Below the pieces are notes generated by a model. It was not told where the DNA came from. It did no database searches and saw only the letters and a program-made list of their open reading frames with translations. From contig JAHEKE010000001.1 of assembly GCA_024638505.1 (NCBI GenBank), positions 124,001 through 188,000 on the forward strand: a stretch of 64,000 nt of DNA. The letters are read 5' to 3'. Made by a program: the position numbers and the translations under genes. Each line of letters starts with the position of its first letter. Position 1 is the stretch's first letter. Positions 54,721 to 63,936 of this stretch are shown here, in pieces. Origin of the DNA: Gammaproteobacteria bacterium. GTDB taxonomy: Bacteria > Pseudomonadota > Gammaproteobacteria > Arenicellales > JAANXG01.

Positions 54721-56172
54721 ATGCCGCAACTGACAATGGTCAAAAAACCACACCTGGTAAAGTCCATACTTGACTCAGTAAGCAAGGCTGCCGATTACGT
54801 TGCAGCGGAGCCGGGGCAGCGACTTCGATTGTCAAGTAAAAGGTTGTGCATAGCACTGCCATCACAACCAATCGAAATAGAGCTGGGTGAAGAACGACTG
54901 CACGTGCAAAAAGAAGTTCGGTGCGATGGATCACGTACCGTAGACCCACCTGCTTTGATCGTATACAACCCCGCCTTGTTAGATCCTGAGCGAATCAATT
55001 ATTCTTTACGCATAAAACCGGGGCAAACCTTCCATATCACCCATACCGAGCCCGGTCTGGAGCATTTGTTTCGATCCCCGCGCGAGGCATTTAGGCGTAA
55101 TTTCCAATTAGAATATACCAACGGAAACCTTGTATTTCGTGATCCCATTTCTGAACTTGGTACCTTTGTAACCTTGCTGGAACATGACGCCGCGCAGTCG
55201 CAAATCGTAATTCAGCGGCAAAACATGATTGACAAAATAGCCTTGCTGAACCGCGGCCCTATCAAAGCGTTGCCGCCAATTGAGGCTCTCAACTTGCTAC
55301 GACAGGTGAATGACGTACTGCGCAGAGACGCATTCCGAGAGGTCGATACCACTGGTACAGCTGGCGGACTGCTACAACTGCCCGCTGAGATTACACCCGT
55401 TTTGATTGGAGATCTGCACGCGAATATTGACAATGTGCTGAAGATACTAAGTGAAAGCGCGGTTATGCCCATGCTGGAAAAAGGAACGGCAGCGCTAGTT
55501 TTTTTAGGCGATCTAGTTCACCCAGATGCGCAACCTTACGATGACATGGATAGCTCAGTATTGATGATGGATTTTCTTTTCAAGCTGAAGTTACACTTTC
55601 CAAACGGCGTGTTCTTTCTTCGCGGGAATCATGACAGTTTTTCTGTAGAGGTGGCCAAAGATTTCATCCCGCAGGGAGTGTTGTGGCGTGATAAACTGGA
55701 ACAAATCCGAGGAAAAGAATACCGGGAACAGATGGAACTATTTTACGATCGGTGCCCCGTGGTAGCGCTATCTGATGACTTCATCGCCTGTCACGCCGGC
55801 CCGCCGTCCAACAAGGTTGACAGCAACCAGCTCATAAATATACGTAAATTTCCGGATCTGCTGCACGACCTGACGTGGAATCGCATTCGACGACCGGGGC
55901 GTCTATCGGGCTACTTCGCAGCGGATGTTCGACGATTTCGTAAATCGCTGAAACTTGATAAAAAGCTACCTTTTCTGGTCAGTCATACGCCGTACGCGAA
56001 CACGGACACCGTTTGGCGCGACGTCGCGGGAATTCCACATCATCACATCCTGTATTCCGCGAAACATGATGAATTCTCTATATTCACTAGAATCAACGGA
56101 CAGATCGAAGCGCAGGTGTACACCGCAGAACCCCTGTTAGAATGGACCAACCGCAGGGCTGGATGCCTGTAA
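54721..56172 (+). CDS. Calcineurin-like phosphoesterase with an extra N-terminal domain
   Basis: 483 residues. The metallophosphatase motifs are GDLHANIDN (about 230), FLGDLVHP (262), LRGNHDSFS (300), ACHAGPPS (356) and SHTPYANT near the C-terminus, giving a complete di-metal site. GNHD and CHAG are closest to PPP-type serine/threonine phosphatases. The first 220 residues form an unrecognised domain. It could act on proteins or nucleotides. The nearby DUF47/PiT genes and the convergent P-loop gene (four bases away) are intriguing but not proof of a phosphate role. ATG 54736 is an alternative start. Confidence 0.85.
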   Translation: MPQLTMVKKPHLVKSILDSVSKAADYVAAEPGQRLRLSSKRLCIALPSQPIEIELGEERLHVQKEVRCDGSRTVDPPALIVYNPALLDPERINYSLRIKPGQTFHITHTEPGLEHLFRSPREAFRRNFQLEYTNGNLVFRDPISELGTFVTLLEHDAAQSQIVIQRQNMIDKIALLNRGPIKALPPIEALNLLRQVNDVLRRDAFREVDTTGTAGGLLQLPAEITPVLIGDLHANIDNVLKILSESAVMPMLEKGTAALVFLGDLVHPDAQPYDDMDSSVLMMDFLFKLKLHFPNGVFFLRGNHDSFSVEVAKDFIPQGVLWRDKLEQIRGKEYREQMELFYDRCPVVALSDDFIACHAGPPSNKVDSNQLINIRKFPDLLHDLTWNRIRRPGRLSGYFAADVRRFRKSLKLDKKLPFLVSHTPYANTDTVWRDVAGIPHHHILYSAKHDEFSIFTRINGQIEAQVYTAEPLLEWTNRRAGCL

Positions 56173-56176
56173 TTCA

Positions 56177-56806
56177 TTACGCTGCGTCTGCTGAATCAGA
56201 AAGGACAATAGTTTTGGGATTACCATCGAACCGATCCCGAAAATAGACCAGCATCGCGTTGTTATGGAAATGCAGCGCCAGTTGCGCATAAACCATTACG
56301 GCTCGTTGTATACGATCGAGCGTCAGCTCAGCATCAATCGGGTGGGTACCGCGTTTATTCCTCTGCTGAATTATTGAGTAAATCTGTTCGGCCGGCAGCA
56401 ATTGAAAATCGAATGCATATCGGTTGCGCCAATCTATGCTAAATATTCCCCGTTTGCCGGGCGGAAGCTCAATGCGCGAGAATTCGATGTCGGTCGGGTC
56501 CCTCAGCCATTCACGATCGAATACGGCGTGACTTTGTTCAAAGCCAATGAAAGGAAAACCGAAATGTATTTCACGCGGACGGAAAGTAAAAATGCGGCTC
56601 TGCCACCATCTCTTCGATGCCAAATCGATATATCCCTCTTCCGGCCACCCCCCCAGCTTTTCGACTAGAGTGGACTTACCGCTGCAGGGGGGGCCTGTTA
56701 CCACTATCTGGCGAAAGGCTACGGTTTTCGGCACCAACACATCTTTAATTAATTGCGTGTCAGCGACTTCTATCGACGAAAAAATCTTCTGTTTTGACGC
56801 AGTCAT
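56177..56806 (-). CDS. Small P-loop NTPase, kinase-like
   Basis: 209 residues. Walker A is IVVTGPPCSGKSTLVEKLGG (about 36-46), followed by YIDLASKRWWQSRIFTFRPREIHFGFPF and a helical C-terminal part. The short length and GPPCSGKST motif resemble small nucleotide or protein kinases, but no specific family is recognised. It faces the phosphoesterase gene across a four-base gap (stops facing), so the two could be regulated oppositely. 133 bases separate it from DUF1611. Confidence 0.65.
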   Translation of the reverse strand: MTASKQKIFSSIEVADTQLIKDVLVPKTVAFRQIVVTGPPCSGKSTLVEKLGGWPEEGYIDLASKRWWQSRIFTFRPREIHFGFPFIGFEQSHAVFDREWLRDPTDIEFSRIELPPGKRGIFSIDWRNRYAFDFQLLPAEQIYSIIQQRNKRGTHPIDAELTLDRIQRAVMVYAQLALHFHNNAMLVYFRDRFDGNPKTIVLSDSADAA

Positions 56807-56939
56807 CAGCAGGCAATTTGTATTAAAGCATAAGCTTTCTCGTAAACTACTTGGGTATTTTCAGCTGCTGCAGGGGAACGCTAGGTCATGGGAGACATAT
56901 CACAGCAACGTTTATGCCTCCCGTTTGTCCTAGGGGTGA

Positions 56940-57953
56940 CTATGGGAGTTTACTCTTAAGTAGTTCAACCAGTTTCGGCGTCGACGACCTGCTCATCAAG
57001 TTCAATGCCTTAACCCCGGTGAGTTTTTCTACCAGCAAGACCGCGGCCTCGGTGTTGGCCGCCGGTCCGGTGACCAGGTCCGGCTGGAAATTGAAAGCGG
57101 TCTGCACCCCTACCACGGCATAAGGATCGGACGCGCTCAGAATCCTGCAGCACACGTTATCCCCCAGCTCTTCAATCGCCGTCGCCCCATTGTACGGCTC
57201 CAGCGGGGATGCCCCCGCCTCCGCCACCAGCACGTCGGCTTTAAGCGCGCTGATGCGTGACAGCAGCTGCCGCAGACGGCGGCGATAGTCTTCTGGGTCT
57301 GACACGGTGGAGGGTAATCCGGCATCGACAAAATCAAAAATGTGGTCGGCGCCGGCATCGCCAAAACTCAGCACGTCCCGATAGCGACCCGCCCCAGTCA
57401 GTTTTGCCCCGACCACGCTATACCCGCAGCGCTTGAGCTCATGAATCACCATCCGGCCCGTTGTGGTCTTGCCGGCGGACATGGAGGTACCGACCAGCAG
57501 CACCACCGGCATGTCCAGTTTCTGCGCCGGTATCTGTTTAACAAAATCCTGCATGTTCAGTTTTGCCCCGTCGCGGATTATGTGACCCAGGTATTTGATC
57601 GGCGTTGGCGGTTCAGTCAGCCGTGAAACGGACGTGGCTTTGCCCAGCAGGCCGGCACCGGTCAACATATGCATGCACAGATCTGTCCCGACCTCTTCCC
57701 AGGTGCCTACAACCTCCAGCGTTGCCGCGCGCTTGCCCAAGGCGCCTACTATCCTGTCTCCCGGCATGGCTTGAATCATCCGTCCGCTGGTGAGCTCCAG
57801 CTCGTCGTAGGAAGTGAGTTCTGGGGCAATCTCCGCTGCCACATAGTCGCCGCCCTGCCAATGCTCGCGGGATTCTGCTTTAACTTCGAACGAATGCTGC
57901 GCCAGGTCGCTGATGCGAGTTAGGGAAAGTAAACAATAGCGCGCGTCAGACAT
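56940..57953 (-). CDS. DUF1611 (DgcN-like) P-loop protein
   Basis: 337 residues from ATG 57953, fixed by the AGGAGG ribosome site; a longer frame to 58049 lacks one. C-terminal P-loop domain with Walker A GTSMSAGKTTTGR (about 155-167), plus FDFVDAGLPSTVSDP and VAEAGASPLEPYNG, the DUF1611_C pattern. One characterised member, DgcN, is an N-acetyltransferase in D-glutamate catabolism, with DgcA as partner. No DgcA is adjacent; an M20 peptidase and flavin reductase follow upstream, so the substrate could be another acyl-amino acid. Confidence 0.85.
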   Translation of the reverse strand: MSDARYCLLSLTRISDLAQHSFEVKAESREHWQGGDYVAAEIAPELTSYDELELTSGRMIQAMPGDRIVGALGKRAATLEVVGTWEEVGTDLCMHMLTGAGLLGKATSVSRLTEPPTPIKYLGHIIRDGAKLNMQDFVKQIPAQKLDMPVVLLVGTSMSAGKTTTGRMVIHELKRCGYSVVGAKLTGAGRYRDVLSFGDAGADHIFDFVDAGLPSTVSDPEDYRRRLRQLLSRISALKADVLVAEAGASPLEPYNGATAIEELGDNVCCRILSASDPYAVVGVQTAFNFQPDLVTGPAANTEAAVLLVEKLTGVKALNLMSRSSTPKLVELLKSKLP

Positions 57954-57966
57954 GTCAGCCTCCTGT

Positions 57967-59151
57967 TTAGCCTTGAGAAATGTGCCGGCAATTACCCTGG
58001 GCTGCGGGGGGTGCCGCCAGTAATAATGCCAGTAAAGCAGCCCGCTCAATAGTTTTATCTATATGCAGAAATTCATGCTGAGCGTGGGCGCCATCACCCA
58101 CCGCCCCCAGTCCGTCCAAGGTTGCGGTAAATACGCTGGTGGAGTTACCGTCTGAGCCGCCCCCGGCCATCGCTTGTTCCAGGGTCAGACCGATTTGCCG
58201 ACCCAGACCGTGCGCCAGCTGCCAAAGCCCCTGGTTACGGCTGGTTGCCTCCATAGGCGGCCGCCCGATACGTCCGGTAACCTGCAGCGTCACCCCGGGG
58301 GTCGCCGGTTTAAGAGCGAGTATCGCCTGCTCTACCCGCTCGGCATCGGCCTGGGTAGACACCCGCACATCAACCACCGCCTCGCTCTGCGGCGCGACCA
58401 CGTTGGGCCTTAAACCCCCGTCCACCGTGCCGACATTGACGCTGACGCCGCGGTCGGCGTCGTTCAACGCGAACAGGGCCTGGATAACGTGGGACAGCTC
58501 TAAAATGGCGCTGGCCCCCGCCGCGGGATCGAGACCGGCGTGAGCCGCCTTGCCTTTGATGGTGACGTTAAACCGACCAACTCCTTTACGCGTGGTTTTG
58601 AGCTTGCCGCCTGGCCCCAGTGAGGGCTCCAGTACATAGACTCGCTGTACCCGTGTCGCCAGCCTGCGGATGGTCCTCGCGGATTCGCGGCTGCCGATTT
58701 CTTCGTCAGAGTTGAGAAAGACCAGCGGCCTGACTGCAGGATGAATGTCGAGATCACGCAACGCCTTCAGGGCAAACACTATTTGCGCAATGCCGCCTTT
58801 CATATCGTACACACCAGGACCGCGCACGACATCACCCTCGACTGCAAACGGCATGCTTTTGATGGTCCCGGTCGGCCATACCGTATCGTAGTGACCCAGC
58901 ATGAGCTGCGCCGGCTGACCCGGACTGCGCTGCTTCGGTCGCGCGTATAAATGTCCACCTGTTTCCCGCCCGCTGATGTGCAATGAGCAATAGCCAACCT
59001 CATCAAACGCTGCGGCCAGCTGCTCACGTATTGGCGGCTGACTCTCCGGTTCAGTTGAGGGAGACTCGCTCAGCGCCAGGGTTTTTACAAAGGAGATAAA
59101 CTCTTGTCTGTGCGCCTTTAGGTAGTCGAGAACTTCTGGGCATTGCGTCAT
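57967..59151 (-). CDS. M20 peptidase, glutamate carboxypeptidase (CPG2)-like
   Basis: 394 residues. The di-zinc ligands are in MLGHYDTVWPTG, GPGVYDMKGGIAQIV and LNSDEEIGS, with the catalytic glutamate in the last. GKAAHAGLDPAAGASAI is the dimerisation-domain motif, and GAHAQHEFLHIDKT supplies the last histidine. This matches carboxypeptidase G2-like hydrolases of N-acyl or peptidyl glutamate. No signal peptide, so cytosolic. Seven bases separate it from the flavin reductase, 13 from DUF1611: one operon. Confidence 0.9.
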   Translation of the reverse strand: MTQCPEVLDYLKAHRQEFISFVKTLALSESPSTEPESQPPIREQLAAAFDEVGYCSLHISGRETGGHLYARPKQRSPGQPAQLMLGHYDTVWPTGTIKSMPFAVEGDVVRGPGVYDMKGGIAQIVFALKALRDLDIHPAVRPLVFLNSDEEIGSRESARTIRRLATRVQRVYVLEPSLGPGGKLKTTRKGVGRFNVTIKGKAAHAGLDPAAGASAILELSHVIQALFALNDADRGVSVNVGTVDGGLRPNVVAPQSEAVVDVRVSTQADAERVEQAILALKPATPGVTLQVTGRIGRPPMEATSRNQGLWQLAHGLGRQIGLTLEQAMAGGGSDGNSTSVFTATLDGLGAVGDGAHAQHEFLHIDKTIERAALLALLLAAPPAAQGNCRHISQG

Positions 59152-59157
59152 CGACGA

Positions 59158-59820
59158 TTATTTCTTCATGCCCGCCGGAAATGGAAAAGAACGCGTCTCC
59201 CCGATGGTGGCGAACCTGCCGGGGTGCAGGTAGGCGAGCAGGGGAGCGCTATGGATCAGGTCCTGATCGTCCCTATCGTTGGCGCGCAGGGAATCCTCAT
59301 GCACGTGAGCAGCTACGATTTTTCCCACGATCAGGCTGTTGACGCCTAGATCGTCAACAATTCGGTCGAGCTCGCACTCGAAATACAGATAGCCATCACG
59401 GGCGAAAGTACCGTCGATTTTGGTGGCCGGGAACTGCTCGATTACATTGACGGCAAGTTTTTGGTCGTTTTCACAGCGCGGGGCGGCCGCCAGGCTCGCC
59501 TCCAGCACCTGGGACGGGCGCAGGTAACTTAGGGTAAACGTCCCTTCCCGTTTGATGTTTTGATAGGTCTGGTGCCGTGGTGTGCATACGAATCCGACGT
59601 GATTTTGCCAGCTTAGCGGCAGCACCATGTGCTTCGGTGCGAGGTCGAAACTGCCGTCTTCCTCCCGCGAGCCCACCAGTACCAGCGGCGCCACCATAAA
59701 CACGCGCTCCCACACGGGTTCGGAGGGATCCAGCGTAACGACATGATCTTGAATTGATTCTTCCACGTGCTTCTGGTTGATGCTGATAGCAATTTCCCAT
59801 TTTATGTGTCCCGACCGCAA
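59158..59820 (-). CDS. Flavin reductase / FMN-binding split-barrel protein
   Basis: 220 residues with the flavin reductase-like domain: FMVAPLVLVGSREEDGSFDLAPKHMVLPLSWQNHVGFVC, TYQNIKREGTFTLSYL, and the C-terminal VNSLIVGKIVAAHVHED. It would bind FMN and either reduce it or use it. It starts the DUF1611-M20-flavoprotein operon. No oxygenase partner is seen. Confidence 0.85.
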   Translation of the reverse strand: MRSGHIKWEIAISINQKHVEESIQDHVVTLDPSEPVWERVFMVAPLVLVGSREEDGSFDLAPKHMVLPLSWQNHVGFVCTPRHQTYQNIKREGTFTLSYLRPSQVLEASLAAAPRCENDQKLAVNVIEQFPATKIDGTFARDGYLYFECELDRIVDDLGVNSLIVGKIVAAHVHEDSLRANDRDDQDLIHSAPLLAYLHPGRFATIGETRSFPFPAGMKK

Positions 59821-59913
59821 CCACTCTTGATTTATATCAGGAATAAATGCCGAAAGGACCCCCGGCGCGCGCGGCTCCTGATCGCACGCCTGGGTAACAA
59901 CATCGTGGAAAAG

Positions 59914-61500
59914 CTACCAGGCGATTCGATAGCGATCGGGTTTTTTCTCCTCTGTACTCTGCGCTGGTTCACGCCTTGTTTCCAATAGCTGCCCCCAATC
60001 CGTTCGTTCGTTCATTTGTTCCTTTGCGGCCACTGGAATGAACTCTTTACCCATGCGGATCTGCCAGCCACCACCGAGTGCCTGATACAGCGCAACCAGA
60101 TTGCCCACAACCGTGCCCCGGGCCAGCACCTCCCGTTCCTGCTCCCTGAACAGAGACTCCTGGGTATTCAACACGCGGGTGTAGTCGGCCGCCCCCTCCT
60201 GGTACTGCAGTAACGCTATATCCACCGCCCGCTGCGCGGCCTCAACGCCATTTCTCAGATAGCCCACTTGCTCCTGGGTTCGAATGAAACCGATCATCGC
60301 ATCTTCTGCTTGCTGCACGGCCCGCAGCACCGTATTCTGATAATTCACCAGCAATTGCTGAAAGCGGGCATCCTGCACACGCACCTCGTTTTTTATGCGA
60401 CCATAATTTAAAAAATTCCAACTGAACGCCGGCCCGCCTTGAAAAAATACCGAATCAGACGCAAACAAGTTGCTCGATCCCGATTGAGCGGAATTCGACG
60501 CCGCCAGACCAATGTTGCCAAACAGCGCGAAGCTGGGATAGAGGTCTGACTGGGCGACGCCGATCAGCGCGCTCTGCGAAGCCGCTTCCAGCTCCGCCCG
60601 CCGGATATCGGGCCGTCGACGCAATAGCTCCGCCGGGATGCCAACCGTTACTTCCGTTGGAATCTTAGGAATACGCCCCGGTACGCCCACGATCTGGTCG
60701 ACCTGGTCCGGCGTGATACCCAACAGCACGGCAATGGCGTTTTTCGTCTGCCGGATAGTCGCCTGCAATTCCGGCACCGTGGCCAGAGTTGAAAAGAGCA
60801 AAGTCTGTGCCTGTTTGGTATCCAACTCAGTGGTTGCACCGAACTTAAAGCGCGCCTCGGCAATCTCCACGCTGCGCTTTTGTATTTCGACATTCTCCAA
60901 CGAAATCTTAAGACGCTCTTCGAAGGTGCGCATTGTGGTGTAAGCCCTCCCCACCTCCGCCGTCAAAGCAACCAGCGCATCGTCGTAATCGGCGATGGAA
61001 GCCAGAAAACCGGCATCGGCAGATTCGACACCACGCCGGAACCGACCCCAGAAATCAAGCTCCCACGCGGCATCGGCACCAAGACTATAGCTCCAGAAGC
61101 TCGTATCTGCGCCCGGAATTTGGACGCCCTGATTTTTGCTTTGATCTGAGTAGATTGCGTCGCCCGTAGCCTGTTGCTGCTGGGGATACTGGTTGCCGAC
61201 TGCTATGCCAAGCCGGGCCCGAGCCTCCAGTATACGCAGACCGGCAATCTGCAGAGTCAAATTCTGCTGGTAGGCAAGCGCGACCAGCTCGTTCAGAACT
61301 GTATCATTGAAAACCAGCCACCAAGTCTGTGCTTCCGCGCTGTCAGTATTGATCTGGTTACTCCCCGCCTCATTCCAGTTGGCGGGCACTTTAACCTGCG
61401 GTTGTTCAAAATCAGGACCCAACGTAGTACACGCGGAAATTAGAATCGATAGCAAAGCACATAAATTGCGTATAAAGGCTAGTTTGTATTGGTTTCGCAC
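59914..61500 (-). CDS. Outer-membrane efflux factor (NodT/OprM type), lipoprotein
   Basis: 528 residues. Lipobox ISAC-TTL near residue 24, then the TolC-like repeat pair: LEARARLGIAVGNQYPQQQQATGDAIYSDQS, YTTMRTFEERLKISLENVEIQKRSVEIAEARFKFG, ELLRRRPDIRRAELEAASQSALIGVAQSDLYPSFALFGNIGL. It would form the outer-membrane channel of an RND efflux pump. Only the end of a permease gene lies directly upstream, so its usual pump is deleted and it may serve another pump. Confidence 0.92.
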   Translation of the reverse strand: MRNQYKLAFIRNLCALLSILISACTTLGPDFEQPQVKVPANWNEAGSNQINTDSAEAQTWWLVFNDTVLNELVALAYQQNLTLQIAGLRILEARARLGIAVGNQYPQQQQATGDAIYSDQSKNQGVQIPGADTSFWSYSLGADAAWELDFWGRFRRGVESADAGFLASIADYDDALVALTAEVGRAYTTMRTFEERLKISLENVEIQKRSVEIAEARFKFGATTELDTKQAQTLLFSTLATVPELQATIRQTKNAIAVLLGITPDQVDQIVGVPGRIPKIPTEVTVGIPAELLRRRPDIRRAELEAASQSALIGVAQSDLYPSFALFGNIGLAASNSAQSGSSNLFASDSVFFQGGPAFSWNFLNYGRIKNEVRVQDARFQQLLVNYQNTVLRAVQQAEDAMIGFIRTQEQVGYLRNGVEAAQRAVDIALLQYQEGAADYTRVLNTQESLFREQEREVLARGTVVGNLVALYQALGGGWQIRMGKEFIPVAAKEQMNERTDWGQLLETRREPAQSTEEKKPDRYRIAW

Positions 61501-61505
61501 GTTAT

Positions 61506-61688
61506 TTACGCCCCATTTGATTGATTTACGCGCTTCGCCGAAACAGTTTTAGCGGGAGCGCCTTTGATCTTTTCCCGCAGCGTTTGTACTGCAGCATACA
61601 ACACCGGAATCAAGATGGTAGTCAATACCACGGCCGCAATCATACCGCCAAACACGATATATTTATCCCGTAAGTCGGGGAACAATTT
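61506..61688 (-). pseudogene. 3' remnant of an RND efflux permease
   Basis: Sixty codons ending in TAA translate to DKYIVFGGMIAAVVLTTILI, then PVLYAAVQTLREKIKG, which is the last membrane helix and tail of an RND pump (VFGGM-AATVL----PV-Y--VQ-L). The remaining roughly 1000 codons and any membrane fusion protein gene are missing. It is in frame with, and begins right at, the stop codon of the upstream acetyltransferase gene, which marks a deletion junction. Confidence 0.82.
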
Positions 61689-62177
61689 TCAGCTCACGCC
61701 GACGGTTTGACTTCTCCTTTCCAGTATCAACGTGTCGCGCCAACGCCCATCCAGTTTGGCAATTTTTTTGCGCGTGCCGAACCTTCTGAATCCGTGGCGC
61801 TCGTGTAGGCGAATTGTAGCCACGTTTTCTGGGAACACCGAAGCAAACAGCGTCCACATGCCTTTTTGCTCAGACTCTGCAATTGCCGCTGCAAGCAGTG
61901 CAGACCCGATTCCGCGACCGCTGAAATCCCTTGCCACATACACGCTGATTTCGGCAACACCGCGGTAACACGTCCTGCTCGACATCGGAGACAATGCCAC
62001 CCAACCAACGATGCGGTCGTCCTGCAGGTAGACGAGTCGACAGTCCGCGAGGTGATTTGCATCCCATTCTCTCCAGCTCGGCACGGAGGTTTCGAAGGTT
62101 GCGTTTCTCGTGCTGAGGCCATATGCGTATATGGCCAGGACATCGTCAGCATCGCCCTGCTGCATGTGCCGGATCAT
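61689..62177 (-). CDS. GNAT acetyltransferase, phosphinothricin acetyltransferase-like
   Basis: 162 residues. MIRHMQQGDADDVLAIYAYGL, ATFETSVPSWREWD, and the acetyl-CoA loop VYVARDFSGRGIGSALL, then PENVATIRLHERHGFRRFGT, close to the PAT/YwnH subgroup that acetylates phosphinothricin, methionine sulfone or similar. The substrate here is not determinable. Its stop abuts the RND permease remnant, and it starts eight bases downstream of the BatD stop. Confidence 0.9.
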   Translation of the reverse strand: MIRHMQQGDADDVLAIYAYGLSTRNATFETSVPSWREWDANHLADCRLVYLQDDRIVGWVALSPMSSRTCYRGVAEISVYVARDFSGRGIGSALLAAAIAESEQKGMWTLFASVFPENVATIRLHERHGFRRFGTRKKIAKLDGRWRDTLILERRSQTVGVS

Positions 62178-62184
62178 GAATACC

Positions 62185-63903
62185 CTAAGCGGTGGAGGAA
62201 GGTTGACTCATATACAGCGGCTGCAGCAGCTCCCTGCTTTGTTCCGCCGCATGTCTTGCCGGCATTTTGAATGCCCGAACCTCGCGCCACAAAGATTTGC
62301 CGTACCAATCTTTTTTATGCCCATAAAGCACCTGTTCCAGGTCGCGAATTTGCCCGGCCAATGTGCCGCCGCAGAGGGTGGCAAGCTGGCCAAGATTTGT
62401 CAGCGGTGTTTGCGACCACATTATTCGGCCCCACTGCATCAGCGCGTCGCGGGATCCGGCGGCGTTGTCGGCTTGCGCCGCCCGTCTTAAGTCTGCCAGC
62501 GCATGCTTTACGTCGGGCTTGGGGGGAAATTCAGCGCTTTCTGGCTGTCCCTGCCCGCTGCGTTTCCGGTCCACTACCCACAGGATGACCGTGGCCAGCC
62601 AGGCAACGCCCAGAGCCAGGCTCACCCACGGCCACCAAGTCGTGGACCGCGCCGGCGCAGATAGTATGCCACTGTCCACGTCAGGCGCCTTATCCGTCCG
62701 GATCAGCGGTGAATCAGTTGAGGCGGGGGCTGCGCTGGGTTCCATCGGCGCAACGCTGGGGCTTACCTTTATCGTCCTGGCAGGAAGCGTCGCCAGCTCG
62801 GGCTGCTGTTGGTCAACGTTCCACCAGGCCAGCTGTACTTCAGGCAGGATGAGGGAACCGGGCACCGTTGGGATGATCGCCGTCGCCTCCGTGCGCGTAG
62901 CGAGGACCCCGTTATCACTGCCGGTATTTTCCAGTCTCGGCTGCTCCGGATAGGTGCGTAAACTGTCCGGCCAACCGAAATTGAGTACTGGCAGCTGAGC
63001 CGCAGTTAAGCCTGCGGCTTGAATTTTTACTTCACGGGTAACGGGTTCCCCCACCCTGAACTCCGCCTGCGTCGGCCAAGATTCGGTAAGGGTTACGTCC
63101 TTTGCCGGGAGCCAGTGCGCATGCCAGGAAGCGGGCGGCTCACTCACCGGCAGCGTAATAGATTCCGAGCGCAGTACAAACTTCTTACCTGAGGTCTGGC
63201 CGAAGATGTCAAAGTTAGAAATTGAGGACCGGGCTCGAATATAACCCTGGAAATTGAGTGGGCCGATAGTCAAGTGACCGCTTTGCTGCGGAAAAATCAG
63301 ATACTTTCTCTCAACCACGCGCCAGCGCTGTCCATCACGCATCTGCTGGTAGTTTTTATCATCGCCAAACCGCTCGACGATGGCGTCGACGCCGCTGATC
63401 GTTGGCTCACTCAGAGTTGCGGACGATACCTCCCCCCGGTGCACAAACAATCGAACGGTGAAAATGATTTGCTGCTGAATGTAAGGCCGCTGGGTATCGA
63501 CCTCTACGTCCAGATACATGCTTTGACCGGCATCTTTTTTTTCAACATTCTCCTTCACCGTGATCATAATGGGCTGGCTTTTTTCGCTGCCGAAGTTGAT
63601 CGGGGGTATTTCAAGCTTCCCCGTTTTCGTTGCCATCAATAGGAAATCCCACACAAGCTTGCGTGAGGTCTGACCGTTAATAATCGACAGGTTTTGACTG
63701 TGCGCTTGATCCAGTACTTCAAAGTTTCGCTTAAGCGGGGAGAAATCAGGCTCTGCTGCATCCCCGTCCGCTTCAAAAGTTAGCTGGAACGATTCATTGA
63801 TTCCCACCTCGTTTCGATCGACGATAGCGGATACTCCCACTGCCTTAAGCGGCAGGCCAAGGATAAGAAGCAGCAGCATGCTAACGATTTTCTGCGCGTT
63901 CAT
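62185..63903 (-). CDS. BatD-like protein (aerotolerance operon)
   Basis: 572 residues. Signal peptide about 1-24, a series of beta-sandwich domains (VSAIVDRNEVGINESFQLTFEADG; VEVDTQRPYIQQQIIFTVRLFVHRGEV; ERKYLIFPQQSGHLTIGPLNFQGYI), and one membrane helix (TWWPWVSLALGVAWLATVILWVV) followed by a cytoplasmic tail. This is the BatD layout. Bat proteins are linked to oxygen or stress tolerance and sit with VWA-domain and MoxR genes. The upstream gene end fits that operon. Confidence 0.87.
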   Translation of the reverse strand: MNAQKIVSMLLLLILGLPLKAVGVSAIVDRNEVGINESFQLTFEADGDAAEPDFSPLKRNFEVLDQAHSQNLSIINGQTSRKLVWDFLLMATKTGKLEIPPINFGSEKSQPIMITVKENVEKKDAGQSMYLDVEVDTQRPYIQQQIIFTVRLFVHRGEVSSATLSEPTISGVDAIVERFGDDKNYQQMRDGQRWRVVERKYLIFPQQSGHLTIGPLNFQGYIRARSSISNFDIFGQTSGKKFVLRSESITLPVSEPPASWHAHWLPAKDVTLTESWPTQAEFRVGEPVTREVKIQAAGLTAAQLPVLNFGWPDSLRTYPEQPRLENTGSDNGVLATRTEATAIIPTVPGSLILPEVQLAWWNVDQQQPELATLPARTIKVSPSVAPMEPSAAPASTDSPLIRTDKAPDVDSGILSAPARSTTWWPWVSLALGVAWLATVILWVVDRKRSGQGQPESAEFPPKPDVKHALADLRRAAQADNAAGSRDALMQWGRIMWSQTPLTNLGQLATLCGGTLAGQIRDLEQVLYGHKKDWYGKSLWREVRAFKMPARHAAEQSRELLQPLYMSQPSSTA

Positions 63904-63936
63904 TTCGGTCTGGTCTTTTGCTAACGCTGCAATTGA

